Origin: Peptacetobacter hominis | Lineage (GTDB): Bacteria > Bacillota > Clostridia > Peptostreptococcales > Peptostreptococcaceae | Direction: 5' to 3' | NCBI RefSeq assembly: GCF_006861675.1 | Contig: NZ_SGJB01000015.1 | Location: forward strand, 1-64,000 | Length of the DNA: 64,000 nucleotides | Shown: piece after piece, positions 17,273 through 26,352 of the stretch | How the letters are laid out: each line of letters opens with the position of its first letter | How positions within the stretch are numbered: position 1 is the first letter of the stretch | Translations under genes and position numbers: made by a program | Notes under the pieces: model-generated | What the model was told of the DNA's origin: nothing | The model's database searches: none | What the model saw: the letters and a program-made list of their open reading frames with translations, nothing else

Positions 17273-17301
17273 TTGCATTGGCTCGTATATTATGTTAAAC
17301 T
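17273..17301 (+). promoter_or_regulatory. Sigma-A promoter of the rimP-nusA-infB operon
   Basis: TTGCAT (17273-17278), a 17-bp spacer and TAAACT (17296-17301) lie 30 bp after the polC stop. Transcription would begin near 17308, about 26 nt before the leader hairpin. Confidence 0.55.
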
Positions 17302-17333
17302 AGATATAACTAATAATACATTTTGACGGAAGG

Positions 17334-17364
17334 AAGAGTGAGGCAGCAGTTCTCACTCTTTTTT
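17334..17364 (+). promoter_or_regulatory. Terminator-like hairpin (possible attenuator) in the rimP leader
   Basis: AAGAGTGAG (17334-17342) pairs perfectly with CTCACTCTT (17352-17360) and runs into TTTTTT. It has the exact form of an intrinsic terminator yet lies between the likely operon promoter and rimP. Because the operon encodes NusA, a termination factor, an attenuation feedback is plausible; in E. coli the nusA operon is autoregulated. The alternative is that it simply ends the polC transcript. Confidence 0.65.
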
Positions 17365-17406
17365 ATGAAAAGAATGTAAATACAACTGAATAAGGAGGAT
17401 TGAGAT

Positions 17407-17871
17407 ATGAGAAAAAGTGATATAGTATCAGCTGTTGAAGCTATGGTTACAGAAATAACTGATGCAAGAGGATTTGAAACTGTAGATGTTGAGTATGTAA
17501 AAGAAGCTGGACAGTATTATTTGAGAGTATATATAGATAAAGAAGGCGGAATTTCACTTAATGAGTGCGAGGAAGTCAGCAGAGAGCTTAGTCCAAAACT
17601 GGATGAGCTTGATTTCACGGAGGACAATTATTATCTTGAGGTATCTTCTCCTGGTATAGATAGAGCTCTTAAAAGAGATAAGGAGTTTGTAAAATACAGT
17701 GGAAGAGATGTAGAGATAAAACTTTACAAGGCTTTAAATGGAACAAAACAGTTCGAAGGAGAACTTGTAGGACTTGATGAAGAAAACAACATAGTTGTTA
17801 TCATAAACGGTGAAGAAACTAAATTTAACAGAAAGGATGTAGCAATAATAAGACTTGCGATAAAATTCTAG
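17407..17871 (+). CDS. rimP: Ribosome maturation factor RimP
   Basis: RimP helps 30S subunit maturation. The 154-residue protein shows the typical core VDVEYVKEAGQYYLRVYIDK, GGISLNECEEVSRELSPKLD, the strongly conserved YYLEVSSPGIDRALK and the C-terminal SH3-like half with FEGELVGLDEENNIVV. AAGGAGG is 8 nt before the ATG. It opens the rimP-nusA-rnpM-ylxQ-infB-rbfA-nrnA-truB-ribF run, with nusA 25 nt behind. Confidence 0.95.
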   Translation: MRKSDIVSAVEAMVTEITDARGFETVDVEYVKEAGQYYLRVYIDKEGGISLNECEEVSRELSPKLDELDFTEDNYYLEVSSPGIDRALKRDKEFVKYSGRDVEIKLYKALNGTKQFEGELVGLDEENNIVVIINGEETKFNRKDVAIIRLAIKF

Positions 17872-17896
17872 TCTTAGAAAGCGGGAGGAAAATAAA

Positions 17897-19084
17897 ATGA
17901 ATCATGAATTTATGGATGCATTAAACGAGATAGTTGAAAGCAAAGGTATAGATAAGGATATACTTATAGATACAATAGAGCAGGCGCTTTTAACTGCATA
18001 CAAAAAGAACTTCGGACAGGCTCAGAACGTGGAAGTTGAATTCAACAGAGAAAGTGGAGATATAAAAGTATACTCTACAAGACAGGTTGTTGATGAATCA
18101 GATTACTATGATAGTTTCCTTGAAATAGAGCTTACTGAAGCGAGAAAAATAGACCCTGCATATGAGATAGGGGATATAATAAGAAATGAAGTTACACCAA
18201 GAGACTTCGGAAGAATAGCTGCTCAGACAGCAAAACAGGTTGTTGTTCAGAGACTTAGAGAAGCTGAAAGAGAAATAGTATACAATGAGTTCATAGAAAA
18301 GGAAAGTGAGCTTGTTGATGGTGAAATATCAAGAGCAACTCCAAACGTTGTATATGTGGATCTTGGAAGAATAGAGGGTATAATGACTCGGAATGAAAAA
18401 ATAGCCGGGGAAATATACAAAGAAGGTCAGAGAATAAAAGTATATGTTGTAGAAGTAAGAAAAACAAGTAAAGGACCTCAGATAATAGTTTCAAGAAGCC
18501 ATCCAGGTCTTGTTAAGAGATTATTTGAACTTGAAGTTCCTGAAATAGAGCAGGGAATAGTTCAGATAAAATCAATAGCAAGAGAAGCAGGATCAAGAAC
18601 TAAGATGGCTGTTAAATCAATAGATGAAAAAATAGATCCAATCGGAGCATGTGTAGGACAGAAAGGTATAAGAGTTAAACACATAGTTGACGAACTTGGA
18701 GATGAAAAAATAGATATAATCAAATACAGCGACGATCCAGCTGAATTTATATCAGAGGCATTAAGCCCATCAAAAGTTGTTAAAGTTGAAGTTAATGAAG
18801 AAGAAAAATCAGCTTTAGTTGTTGTTCCTGATTATCAATTATCACTTGCTATAGGTAAGGATGGACAGAATGCAAGACTTGCAGCAAAACTTACTAACTG
18901 GAAAATAGATATAAAGAGTGAGTCTCAGTATGAAGAGGAACTTGCAAACGGAACTCTATATGCAAAAGAAGAAAAAATAGAGGAAGAGATAGTTGAAGAT
19001 TTTGAGGCTGATGAAGCAGTTGATTTAGAAGAAGTAGCTGAGTTTGAAGCTGAATTTGCAGAAAATGAAGAAATAGAAGAGTAG
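17897..19084 (+). CDS. nusA: Transcription termination/antitermination factor NusA
   Basis: NusA binds RNA polymerase and nascent RNA to control pausing, termination and antitermination. Domains seen in order: the N-terminal RNA polymerase-binding domain (about 1-125), S1 domain (about 135-200, DGEISRATPNVVYVDLGRIEG), then KH1 and KH2 (GACVGQKGIRVKHIVDEL and LAIGKDGQNARLAAKLTNWKIDI). The last 45 residues or so are extremely Glu/Asp rich, as in many clostridial NusA proteins. GGGAGG lies before the ATG. Its own operon leader contains a terminator-like hairpin, which may place NusA under its own control. Confidence 0.96.
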   Translation: MNHEFMDALNEIVESKGIDKDILIDTIEQALLTAYKKNFGQAQNVEVEFNRESGDIKVYSTRQVVDESDYYDSFLEIELTEARKIDPAYEIGDIIRNEVTPRDFGRIAAQTAKQVVVQRLREAEREIVYNEFIEKESELVDGEISRATPNVVYVDLGRIEGIMTRNEKIAGEIYKEGQRIKVYVVEVRKTSKGPQIIVSRSHPGLVKRLFELEVPEIEQGIVQIKSIAREAGSRTKMAVKSIDEKIDPIGACVGQKGIRVKHIVDELGDEKIDIIKYSDDPAEFISEALSPSKVVKVEVNEEEKSALVVVPDYQLSLAIGKDGQNARLAAKLTNWKIDIKSESQYEEELANGTLYAKEEKIEEEIVEDFEADEAVDLEEVAEFEAEFAENEEIEE

Positions 19085-19103
19085 TATTCGGGAGGTGATT
19101 GTT

Positions 19104-19376
19104 TTGCAGAAAGTAAAAAAAGTACCTCAGAGAAAATGTATAGCCTGCCAGGAAAGAGATTCCAAAAAAGGGCTTATAAGAATAGTTAAAAACAAAGAAG
19201 GCGAAATATTCCTAGATCCAACAGGAAGAGCAAATGGAAGAGGAGCTTATATATGTAGAAGCTCTGAATGTCTTCAGAAGGCAATAAAAAGCAAGGCACT
19301 TAACAGAGCATTTAAGATGGAAGTGCCGGATGAAGTATATGAACATCTTCTAGTGGAGTTGAAAGAATATGAATAA
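19104..19376 (+). CDS. rnpM: RNase P modulator RnpM (YlxR family)
   Basis: A 90-residue RNA-binding protein of the YlxR family, which in B. subtilis has been reported as a modulator of RNase P. Motifs seen are PQRKCIACQERDSKKGLIRIVK, DPTGRANGRGAYIC and the following cysteine, which makes the usual CxxC...C pattern. The in-frame GTG at 19095 overlaps the GGGAGG ribosome site; the TTG at 19104 has correct spacing (8 nt) and gives the normal family N-terminus, so it is preferred. It overlaps ylxQ by 8 nt, indicating translational coupling. Confidence 0.9.
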   Translation: MQKVKKVPQRKCIACQERDSKKGLIRIVKNKEGEIFLDPTGRANGRGAYICRSSECLQKAIKSKALNRAFKMEVPDEVYEHLLVELKEYE

Positions 19377-19683
19377 TATGGAAAAAAACAGAGTAATATC
19401 TTTTCTTGGAATAGCAGCAAGAGCGGGAAAAGTTGTTTCAGGTGATGATTCAACGCTTCTTGAACTTAAAAAGGGAAATGTACATCTTGTAATAGTTGCA
19501 GAAGATGCATCAGATAATACAAAGAAACTTTTCAGAGATAAAGCTGGCTATAGAAATATAGATATGGTTGAATTTGGAACAAAAGCTGAAATTGGTGTTG
19601 CGATAGGCAAATCAATGAGAGCTGTTATAGGAATAAAGGATGAAGGATTTGCATCCAGATTAAAGGAATTAATAGAAATTTAA
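19369..19683 (+). CDS. ylxQ: L7Ae-family ribosomal-type RNA-binding protein YlxQ
   Basis: A 104-residue protein of the L7Ae/L30e/Gadd45 fold, a kink-turn RNA binder. Typical segments are FLGIAARAGKVVSGDDS, LVIVAEDASDNTKK and AIGKSMRAVIGIKDEGFA. It is found between rnpM and infB in most Firmicutes, and its cellular RNA target is uncertain. The start overlaps the rnpM stop. A second in-frame ATG at 19378 is possible but leaves a longer gap to the GGAG site. Confidence 0.9.
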   Translation: MNNMEKNRVISFLGIAARAGKVVSGDDSTLLELKKGNVHLVIVAEDASDNTKKLFRDKAGYRNIDMVEFGTKAEIGVAIGKSMRAVIGIKDEGFASRLKELIEI

Positions 19684-19698
19684 ATAGGGGGTGGTCCT

Positions 19699-21630
19699 GT
19701 GTCAACAAAAGTGTACCAGGTAGCAGAAGAATTAAAAATATCCAACGAGGAGCTTATAAAAAAGCTTGCCGAGTATGATATAAACGTATCAGACAAGGAC
19801 GATGTACTTGAAGGTGAAGAATTTGAACTTGCCTATGAAATGATAAAAGAAGATGTAATAGCAGCAAGAGGAAATGTTATATCAGTAGATGGAAAACTTA
19901 CTGTTCAGGCTCTTGCAGATGCAATGGGAAAAACTGTATCAGAAGTTATAATGGAACTTATGAAAATGGGAACTATGGCTACAATAAACCAGGAAGTAAG
20001 TTTTGAAATAGCAGCTCTTGTAGCTACAAAATTCGGATTTGAACTTGCAGCTGCTGATGACAGTGATACAGAAGAAGAAATAGAAAAACTTATGGAAATA
20101 GAAGAGGATAGAGAAGAAGATCTAAAACCTAGACCACCGGTTGTAACAGTAATGGGTCACGTTGACCACGGTAAAACATCTCTTCTTGATGCAATAAGAA
20201 AGACAAATGTAACTGAGGGAGAAGCTGGGGGAATAACTCAGCACATAGGGGCTTCTGAAGTTATGATAAACGGACAGAAAATAGTATTCCTTGATACACC
20301 AGGACATGAGGCCTTCACTTCAATGAGAGCAAGAGGTGCTCAGGTTACAGATATAGCTATACTTGTTGTTGCAGCAGACGACGGTATAATGCCACAGACA
20401 ATAGAGGCTATAAACCATGCAAAAGCAGCTGAAGTTCCACTTATAGTTGCTATAAACAAAATAGATAAAGACGGAGCAAATCCTGACAAAGTTAAGCAGG
20501 AACTTGCAGACCAGGGTCTTTTAGTTGAAGACTGGGGTGGAGATGTAATATCAGTTCCAGTATCAGCAAAGAAAAAAATAGGTATAGATACACTTCTTGA
20601 AATGGTTCTTCTAGTAGCAGAAATGGAAGAACTTAAAGCAAATCCTGATAAGAGAGCTGTAGGTACAGTAATAGAGGCTCAGCTTGACAAAGGTAGAGGT
20701 CCTGTTGCAACTGTACTTGTACAGGGTGGTACTCTAAGAGTAGGAGACCCTATAGTTGCAGGTGTTGCATGTGGTAAGGTAAGAGCGATGATAAACTCTA
20801 AAGGTAAGAGAGTTAAGCAGGCAGGTCCTTCAACAGCAGTTGAGATACTTGGACTTTCGGAAGTTCCACAGGGTGGAGACCAGTTCGTTGAAGTTCCAAA
20901 CGACAAAGTTGCAAGAAGCATAGCAGAAAAAAGACAGCAGCAGCAGAGAGAGGAAATGCTTAAATCAAGCCAGAGACTTTCTCTTGATGATCTGTTCAGC
21001 CAGATGAATGAAGGTCTTAAAGAGCTTAACATAGTAATAAAAGCAGACGTTCAGGGTTCTGTACAGGCAGTTAAGCAGTCTCTTGAAAGACTTTCAAATG
21101 ATGAGGTACAGGTTAAGGCTATACACGGTGGTGTTGGTGCCATAACAGAAACAGACGTACTTCTTGCTGCAGCATCAAACGCTATAATAATAGGATTCAA
21201 CGTAAGACCTGTTTCAGGTGCTGAGTCACTTGCAGAAAAAGAAAAAGTTGATATGAGAACATATACAATAATATACAAAGCTATAGAGGATATACAGGCA
21301 GCTATGTGCGGTATGCTTGATCCGGATATAGTTGATGAAGATACAGGTAAAGCTGAAATAAGAGAAACTTACAGAATATCTGGTGTCGGTACTGTTGCAG
21401 GATGTTATGTAACAAGCGGTAAGATATACAGAAACTGTAAGGTAAGAATAGTAAGAGACGGTATAATAGTTCATGAATGTGAACTTGCGGCATTAAGAAG
21501 ATTCAAGGACGATGTTAAGGAAGTTGCAGAAGGTTACGAATGCGGTATGAGTTTCGTAAACTACAACGACATAAAAGAAGGCGATATAGTAGAAGCCTAC
21601 ATAACAAAAGAAGTTGAAAGAACTTTATAA
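19699..21630 (+). CDS. infB: Translation initiation factor IF-2 (short form)
   Basis: IF-2 is the GTPase that brings initiator fMet-tRNA to the ribosome. An IF2_N helical domain lies at 1-50 ([20 protein letters not shown]) and a second around 65-115. The G domain starts at about 150 with [10 protein letters not shown] (153-162), then DTPGH, NKID and SAK. C-terminal domains II to IV follow (MCGMLDPD and [16 protein letters not shown]). At 643 residues it lacks the long low-complexity linker of larger IF-2 proteins (B. subtilis 716, E. coli 890). The start is GTG, well spaced behind GGGGGTGG. It is followed 50 nt later by rbfA in the same operon. Confidence 0.97.
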   Translation: MSTKVYQVAEELKISNEELIKKLAEYDINVSDKDDVLEGEEFELAYEMIKEDVIAARGNVISVDGKLTVQALADAMGKTVSEVIMELMKMGTMATINQEVSFEIAALVATKFGFELAAADDSDTEEEIEKLMEIEEDREEDLKPRPPVVTVMGHVDHGKTSLLDAIRKTNVTEGEAGGITQHIGASEVMINGQKIVFLDTPGHEAFTSMRARGAQVTDIAILVVAADDGIMPQTIEAINHAKAAEVPLIVAINKIDKDGANPDKVKQELADQGLLVEDWGGDVISVPVSAKKKIGIDTLLEMVLLVAEMEELKANPDKRAVGTVIEAQLDKGRGPVATVLVQGGTLRVGDPIVAGVACGKVRAMINSKGKRVKQAGPSTAVEILGLSEVPQGGDQFVEVPNDKVARSIAEKRQQQQREEMLKSSQRLSLDDLFSQMNEGLKELNIVIKADVQGSVQAVKQSLERLSNDEVQVKAIHGGVGAITETDVLLAAASNAIIIGFNVRPVSGAESLAEKEKVDMRTYTIIYKAIEDIQAAMCGMLDPDIVDEDTGKAEIRETYRISGVGTVAGCYVTSGKIYRNCKVRIVRDGIIVHECELAALRRFKDDVKEVAEGYECGMSFVNYNDIKEGDIVEAYITKEVERTL

Positions 21631-21680
21631 TATCATATTTGAAACAATGCTGTATAAAACTTTAGAATAGAGGTGGAATT

Positions 21681-22067
21681 ATGGCATCATATAATAGAAC
21701 AAGAAGAATATCAGAAGAAATAAAGAAAATAATAGGACAGATGCTTATAAATGGTATAAAAGATCCTAGAATAACATCTATGGTAAGTGTTACAGATGTA
21801 GAGGTTACAAACGACCTTAGATATGCATTTGTTTATGTAAGTCTTCTTGGAGGAAATGAAGAAGAATCTCTTGTAGGGCTTAAAAGTTCTGCAGGATTTA
21901 TAAGAAGAGAAGTTGGTAAGAAAATAAAACTTAGATACATACCAGAGATAATGTTCAAAGTTGATGATTCAATAGAGAGAGGTATGTACATGGATAACCT
22001 TATAAGAAAGGTTAATGAAGAAAATTCCTCAAAAGTGGAAGAAAACGAGGATGAAGCAGATGAATAA
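21681..22067 (+). CDS. rbfA: Ribosome-binding factor A
   Basis: RbfA assists late 30S maturation and cold adaptation. The 128-residue protein has the KH-type signature RTRRISEEIKKIIGQML, DPRITSMVSVTDVEVTNDLRYAFVYVSLLG and IPEIMFKVDDSIERG. The ATG is 7-8 nt after GAGGTGG. Its end overlaps the nrnA start by 8 nt. Confidence 0.96.
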   Translation: MASYNRTRRISEEIKKIIGQMLINGIKDPRITSMVSVTDVEVTNDLRYAFVYVSLLGGNEEESLVGLKSSAGFIRREVGKKIKLRYIPEIMFKVDDSIERGMYMDNLIRKVNEENSSKVEENEDEADE

Positions 22068-23061
22068 ATTTAAAGATGTTATGGACAATATACTGTCTGA
22101 AATAGATAAAGGCAGTAAATTTGTACTGACATCTCATGTAAGCCCAGATGGTGATAATCTGGGCTCTACACTTGCCATGTACAGATTTCTCAACAAAACA
22201 GGAAAGAATGTATACTATGTTCTTGACGATGATATACCTTCAGGTCTTTCATTCCTTGCGGAAAATATAGAGAAACTTTCATCATCTCAGTTTGATGATA
22301 ACAATTACATATTTATATCTCTTGATTGTGGAGATATAGGCAGAGTTTGTGTTTCAGAGGAAATAATAAAAAATGCTGAAAAAAGAATATGTATAGATCA
22401 TCATTACAGCAATAAAGGCGATTTCAGTGATATAAACTATATAGATGTAGATGCATCGTCTACATGTGAACTTGTATTCAATCTTTTGAGAAGATACGAG
22501 GAAAATATGAAAACTGAAATAATAGATAGTGAAACAGCTACACTTTTATATGCGGGACTTCTGACTGATACAGGAAACTTCCAGTATTCAAACACTCATC
22601 CAAGCAGTTTTGAAATGGCAAAAGTTCTTCTTGAAAGAAATGCCGACAGAGATAGAGTGGTACAGAAGATATATCAGAGTAATTCATTTGCTTACTACAG
22701 AATACTTGGTGATGCACTGGGAACTCTTGAAATAACAGACAGCAAAGTTGAAAATGCAAGAGTAGCATCTATAACAGTATCAATAGACATGATGAAAAAA
22801 CATGGTATAGGATATAATGAGATAGACAGTATAACTCCTTATACAAGAGATATAGAAAATGTTGAGGTTGGTATATTCCTGAAAGAAAGAAAACCTGGAG
22901 AAATAAAAATAAGTCTAAGATCTAAAAATTTTGTGGATGTAAGTAAAATTGCAGCTGCATTTAACGGTGGTGGGCATGTAAGAGCTGCCGGATGTACAAT
23001 AAATGACAGTATTGAAAATGCTAGAAAAATAATTACAGACTATGTGCTGAATTCTTTTTAG
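22060..23061 (+). CDS. nrnA: NrnA: oligoribonuclease / pAp phosphatase (DHH-DHHA1)
   Basis: NrnA removes short RNA oligonucleotides (nanoRNA) and hydrolyses 3'-phosphoadenosine 5'-phosphate. The 333-residue protein has the DHH phosphoesterase motifs SHVSPDGDNLGS, SLDCGD, CIDHHYSN and LLTDTGNFQYSN, and the DHHA1 motif GGGHVRAAGC near the end. Upstream in-frame ATGs at 22015 and 22051 lie inside rbfA; GAGG at 22047-22050 gives best spacing to 22060. It works with RNase J, PNPase and RNase Y, also in this window, at the end of RNA decay. Confidence 0.94.
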   Translation: MNKFKDVMDNILSEIDKGSKFVLTSHVSPDGDNLGSTLAMYRFLNKTGKNVYYVLDDDIPSGLSFLAENIEKLSSSQFDDNNYIFISLDCGDIGRVCVSEEIIKNAEKRICIDHHYSNKGDFSDINYIDVDASSTCELVFNLLRRYEENMKTEIIDSETATLLYAGLLTDTGNFQYSNTHPSSFEMAKVLLERNADRDRVVQKIYQSNSFAYYRILGDALGTLEITDSKVENARVASITVSIDMMKKHGIGYNEIDSITPYTRDIENVEVGIFLKERKPGEIKISLRSKNFVDVSKIAAAFNGGGHVRAAGCTINDSIENARKIITDYVLNSF

Positions 23062-23070
23062 GGTGAAAAG

Positions 23071-23979
23071 ATGAATAAAATAGTAAGTATTTTAAAACCG
23101 ACGGGAATGACTTCTCACGATGCTGTAAGCATAGTAAGAAGAATAACCGGAATAAAAAAAGTAGGACATACAGGAACTCTCGACCCTGATGCTGCAGGAG
23201 TTCTTCCTATATGTATAGGAAGAGCCACAAAGGTAAGTGAACTTATACTGAACAAAGAAAAATCATATATATGTGAGCTTACTCTTGGATCTTCCACAGA
23301 CACATATGATTCATCTGGAAAAATTATATACAAAGCTGATGATGATTTTGTATACAATGAGGAAGAAATAAAAAAAGCACTTATGAGTTTGGTTGGAGAA
23401 ATAGAACAGTATCCTCCAAAATACTCAGCACTGAAGGTGAATGGAAAAAGAATGTGCGATCTTGTCAGAAAGGGAAGAGAAGACGAAATTGTTCTGAAAC
23501 CTAGAAAAGTAAATATAAAGAAAATAGAGATACTGGGAATCGATAAAAATAAAGTGAGATTCTACACAGAGTGCAGTAAAGGAACATATATAAGAAGTAT
23601 CTGCTATGATGTCGGAGAAATTCTTGGATGTGGAGGGCATATGTCTTTTCTTCTGAGAACATCTTCAGGTAAGTTTAATCTTGAAAATTCTATAACATTT
23701 GAAGAAATGGAAAAATACATGCAGGAAGGGACACTTGAAAATTATATGTTTGATATAGACTATACTCTTGATATGTATCCTAAAATCATACTTGCGGACA
23801 ATGCCATTAAATACTATGTAAACGGAGGTATTATAGAATCAAGAAGATTTGAATACTCTGAATACAAAGAGGGAGATGAATACGCAAGGGTATACAGCAG
23901 AGATGAGTTCCTTGGAATAGGAAAACTTAAATCTGCAGATGGAAAAGTTAGTATAAAGAGCGACAAAATATTCGTATAG
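23071..23979 (+). CDS. truB: tRNA pseudouridine-55 synthase TruB
   Basis: TruB converts U55 in the T-loop of tRNAs to pseudouridine. Key motifs are KPTGMTSHDAV, the catalytic Asp in GHTGTLDPDAAGVLPI, YSALKVNGKRMCDLVRKG and CSKGTYIRSICYDVG. The C-terminal region after about residue 235 resembles the short PUA-like extension of Firmicutes TruB. Length is 302 residues. It starts 9 nt after nrnA in the same operon. Confidence 0.96.
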   Translation: MNKIVSILKPTGMTSHDAVSIVRRITGIKKVGHTGTLDPDAAGVLPICIGRATKVSELILNKEKSYICELTLGSSTDTYDSSGKIIYKADDDFVYNEEEIKKALMSLVGEIEQYPPKYSALKVNGKRMCDLVRKGREDEIVLKPRKVNIKKIEILGIDKNKVRFYTECSKGTYIRSICYDVGEILGCGGHMSFLLRTSSGKFNLENSITFEEMEKYMQEGTLENYMFDIDYTLDMYPKIILADNAIKYYVNGGIIESRRFEYSEYKEGDEYARVYSRDEFLGIGKLKSADGKVSIKSDKIFV

Positions 23980-23997
23980 CTCACAGGAGAGATGAAG

Positions 23998-24936
23998 ATG
24001 GAGGTCATAAGATCTATAAATGATATAAAAACTCTGCCTGAAAGCTGTGTCACTATAGGAAATTTCGACGGTGTTCACAACGGGCACAGAATTCTTATAA
24101 AAAAAACAACGGATTATGCGAAAGAAAAAGGTATAAAAAGTGTAGTATTTACATTTGCAAATCATCCAAGCAACTATTTTGTTCCAGGGATTATAAAAAA
24201 TATCCTTGACGAAAATGAAAAGATAGAGCTGATAGAAAGCTGTGGAGCTGATTATCTTTTAAATATACCTTTTGAGACGTATATGACGAAAATGTCTTCT
24301 CAGTCGTTTGTTGAGGATATACTGATTGAAAAGATAAATGTAAAAAAAGTTATTGTAGGACACGATTTTACATTTGCCAGAAAAAAAGAGGGGACAGCGG
24401 AAGTCCTTGTTGAAATGGGGCAAAAGTACGGTTTTGAAGTAGAAATAGTACAACCTATAAAGGTAAATGATATAAGAATAAGCAGTACACATATAAGAAA
24501 GCTTATTTCTGAGGGAAAAATGGACGAAGTACCATTATTTCTTGGAAGAAATTACAGTATAAGAGGTGAAGTCATACATGGAATGGCAAACGGAAGAAAA
24601 ATAGGATTTCCAACTGCCAATATAAAAGTAAACAAAGAACTTGTTATGCCGGGATGTGGAATATATGTATCTATTGTAAAAATAAATGATAAAAATTATT
24701 ACGGTGCGACAAATGTAGGATTTAACCCTACTGTAAATGGAAAAGGATTATCCATAGAAACTCATATACTCGACTTTGAAGAAAGTATATATGGGAAAAT
24801 TATAGAAATAGAATTTCTGGAAAGAATAAGAGATGAAAAGAAGTTCTGTTCAATGGATGAACTTAGAGAACAGCTTTCACATGATGTTGGATATATAAGA
24901 GAAAAATACTCAAAATATAAATTGCAAAAAGTATAA
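23998..24936 (+). CDS. ribF: Bifunctional riboflavin kinase / FAD synthetase
   Basis: RibF makes FMN from riboflavin and then FAD. The N-terminal nucleotidyltransferase half has TIGNFDGVHNGHR and the later motif ISSTHIRKLISEG; the C-terminal kinase half has GMANGRKIGFPTANI and THILDFEESIYGK. Length is 312 residues. AGGAGAG at 23985-23991 is 6 nt before the ATG at 23998; an ATG at 23992 is too close. It ends the truB-ribF pair ahead of the rpsO leader. Confidence 0.96.
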   Translation: MEVIRSINDIKTLPESCVTIGNFDGVHNGHRILIKKTTDYAKEKGIKSVVFTFANHPSNYFVPGIIKNILDENEKIELIESCGADYLLNIPFETYMTKMSSQSFVEDILIEKINVKKVIVGHDFTFARKKEGTAEVLVEMGQKYGFEVEIVQPIKVNDIRISSTHIRKLISEGKMDEVPLFLGRNYSIRGEVIHGMANGRKIGFPTANIKVNKELVMPGCGIYVSIVKINDKNYYGATNVGFNPTVNGKGLSIETHILDFEESIYGKIIEIEFLERIRDEKKFCSMDELREQLSHDVGYIREKYSKYKLQKV

Positions 24937-24950
24937 ATATATGATAATAT
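24922..24950 (+). promoter_or_regulatory. Possible promoter of rpsO inside the ribF end
   Basis: TTGCAA (24922-24927) with a 17-bp spacer and TAATAT (24945-24950) overlaps the last codons of ribF. It would start rpsO mRNA just before the structured leader. Confidence 0.4.
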
Positions 24951-24960
24951 AATTAAGGTA

Positions 24961-25020
24961 GTTAACCCGCACCCAGCAAATGAACACTCCGATCTTTGCT
25001 TAGTGCAGGGCGATTAATAG
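24961..25020 (+). ncRNA. Structured rpsO (S15) leader RNA
   Basis: Between ribF and rpsO lies a compact, relatively GC-rich element. CCC-GCAC (24966-24972) pairs with GTGC-AGGG (25003-25010), enclosing a second stem AGCAAA (24975-24980) with TTTGCT (24995-25000). A 14-nt loop caps it. S15 is known to repress its own mRNA in several bacterial phyla by binding diverse leader RNAs, including in Firmicutes, so this is likely an autoregulatory S15-binding site. The assignment rests on position and folding, not on a covariance search. Confidence 0.65.
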
Positions 25021-25043
25021 AAAATATATGGAGGTAATGTAAC

Positions 25044-25304
25044 ATGACATTCAACAAATCAGAAATAATAAAAGAATTCGGAAGAAAAGAAGGAGATACT
25101 GGTTCTCCAGAAGTACAGATAGCTTTATTAACAGCTAGAATAAACGAACTAAACGAGCACTTAAAAGTTCACAAAAAAGACCATCATTCAAGAAGAGGTC
25201 TATTAAAAATGGTTGGTAAGAGAAGAAACCTACTTTCTTACTTAAAGAAAAACGACCTAGAAGGATACAGAGCTTTAATAGCTAAGTTAGGATTAAGAAA
25301 ATAA
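25044..25304 (+). CDS. rpsO: 30S ribosomal protein S15
   Basis: S15 binds the central domain of 16S rRNA early in 30S assembly. The 86-residue sequence is typical, with [40 protein letters not shown] and [17 protein letters not shown] lies before the ATG. It has a structured leader upstream and its own terminator downstream. Confidence 0.98.
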   Translation: MTFNKSEIIKEFGRKEGDTGSPEVQIALLTARINELNEHLKVHKKDHHSRRGLLKMVGKRRNLLSYLKKNDLEGYRALIAKLGLRK

Positions 25305-25319
25305 TAATTGTTATTTCAG

Positions 25320-25349
25320 AAAAGCAGGTATATTATTACCTGCTTTTTC
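25320..25349 (+). terminator. Intrinsic terminator after rpsO
   Basis: AAAAGCAGGTA (25320-25330) pairs perfectly with TACCTGCTTTT (25337-25347) around a 6-nt loop, with a T run. Confidence 0.92.
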
Positions 25350-25411
25350 AAATATAATTACAGATATACATATTTGTAATGAATCTATAATTATGAGAGG
25401 GAGGTATGTAT

Positions 25412-26251
25412 ATGGATATTAAATTATTATGTGATAGTTTATGCGATATACCTGATGAAATAGCATCAAAGGAATATATAGAAATAATACCGCTTACTGT
25501 AATATTTGAAGACGGAGAGTTTAAAGAGGGTATAGATATAAATAAACAGGAATTTTACGATAGAGTAAAAAAGACAAGAGAAATACCGAAAACATCTCAG
25601 GCTACATATGTTGAGTTTAAGGAAGCTTTTGATAGAGCTCTATCAGAAGGAAAGAAGATAATATGTATTACAGGTTCATCAAGATCTTCTGGGACATATC
25701 AGAGTGCAATGCTTGCAAAATCTGATACAGAAGGAGATATAGAAATAATTGATACACTTGAACTTTCTCTTGGAAGTGGGCAGTTTGTAATAAAGGCATG
25801 TGAGCTTATAGATGAAGGTCTTGAGTACGAAAAAATTCTTGAAGAGCTTGAAAATATAAGAGAAAGTGTACATCTTCTATTTGTTCCATCAACTCTTGAA
25901 TATCTTAAAAAGAGTGGAAGAGTCCGGGGGGTTACAGCTATGCTTGGAAATCTCTTAAATATAAAGCCTATTTTTTATATGAAAGATGGAGATATAAAAC
26001 TTCTTGAAAAAGTGAGAGGCGCAAAGAAAGTTCCTTCAAAAATGGTAGATATACTTACAAAACTTAATGATGGAATATTTGAAGACAAGATAGTCACTAT
26101 AGGTTGTGGTGACAATTACGAAGACGTGAAAGGTCTTGAAGAAGAAGTGAGAAAAAGAATAAATGCCAGAAAAGTGATGTTCACAAGAGGAGGAGTATGC
26201 ATATGTTCGCATACCGGTCCGGATATAATTGCTATAAGCAGTTCAAAATAA
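25412..26251 (+). CDS. DegV family fatty-acid-binding protein
   Basis: DegV/FakB-type proteins bind a fatty acid and present it to a kinase (FakA) for phospholipid synthesis. The 279-residue protein has the N-terminal DSLCDIP segment, the conserved TSQATYVEF, ITGSSRSSGTYQSA and STLEYLKKSGRV motifs, and the C-terminal HTGPDIIAI. No FakA or DAK-domain partner is in this window, so the ligand and role are inferred from family only. AGGGAGG is 7 nt before the ATG at 25412; the ATG at 25406 is too near. Confidence 0.9.
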   Translation: MDIKLLCDSLCDIPDEIASKEYIEIIPLTVIFEDGEFKEGIDINKQEFYDRVKKTREIPKTSQATYVEFKEAFDRALSEGKKIICITGSSRSSGTYQSAMLAKSDTEGDIEIIDTLELSLGSGQFVIKACELIDEGLEYEKILEELENIRESVHLLFVPSTLEYLKKSGRVRGVTAMLGNLLNIKPIFYMKDGDIKLLEKVRGAKKVPSKMVDILTKLNDGIFEDKIVTIGCGDNYEDVKGLEEEVRKRINARKVMFTRGGVCICSHTGPDIIAISSSK

Positions 26252-26281
26252 TTATGCAGGATAGTCATAATAATATTTCTG

Positions 26282-26310
26282 TTGTGCAAAAATATTATTT
26301 TTGTTAATAT
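26282..26310 (+). promoter_or_regulatory. Possible pnp promoter
   Basis: TTGTGC (26282-26287), a 17-bp spacer and TAATAT (26305-26310) lie 43 bp before the pnp start codon. Confidence 0.45.
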
Positions 26311-26352
26311 AGTAATTGGAGAGAAAACGGCGAAATCAGGAGGAAAACATAC

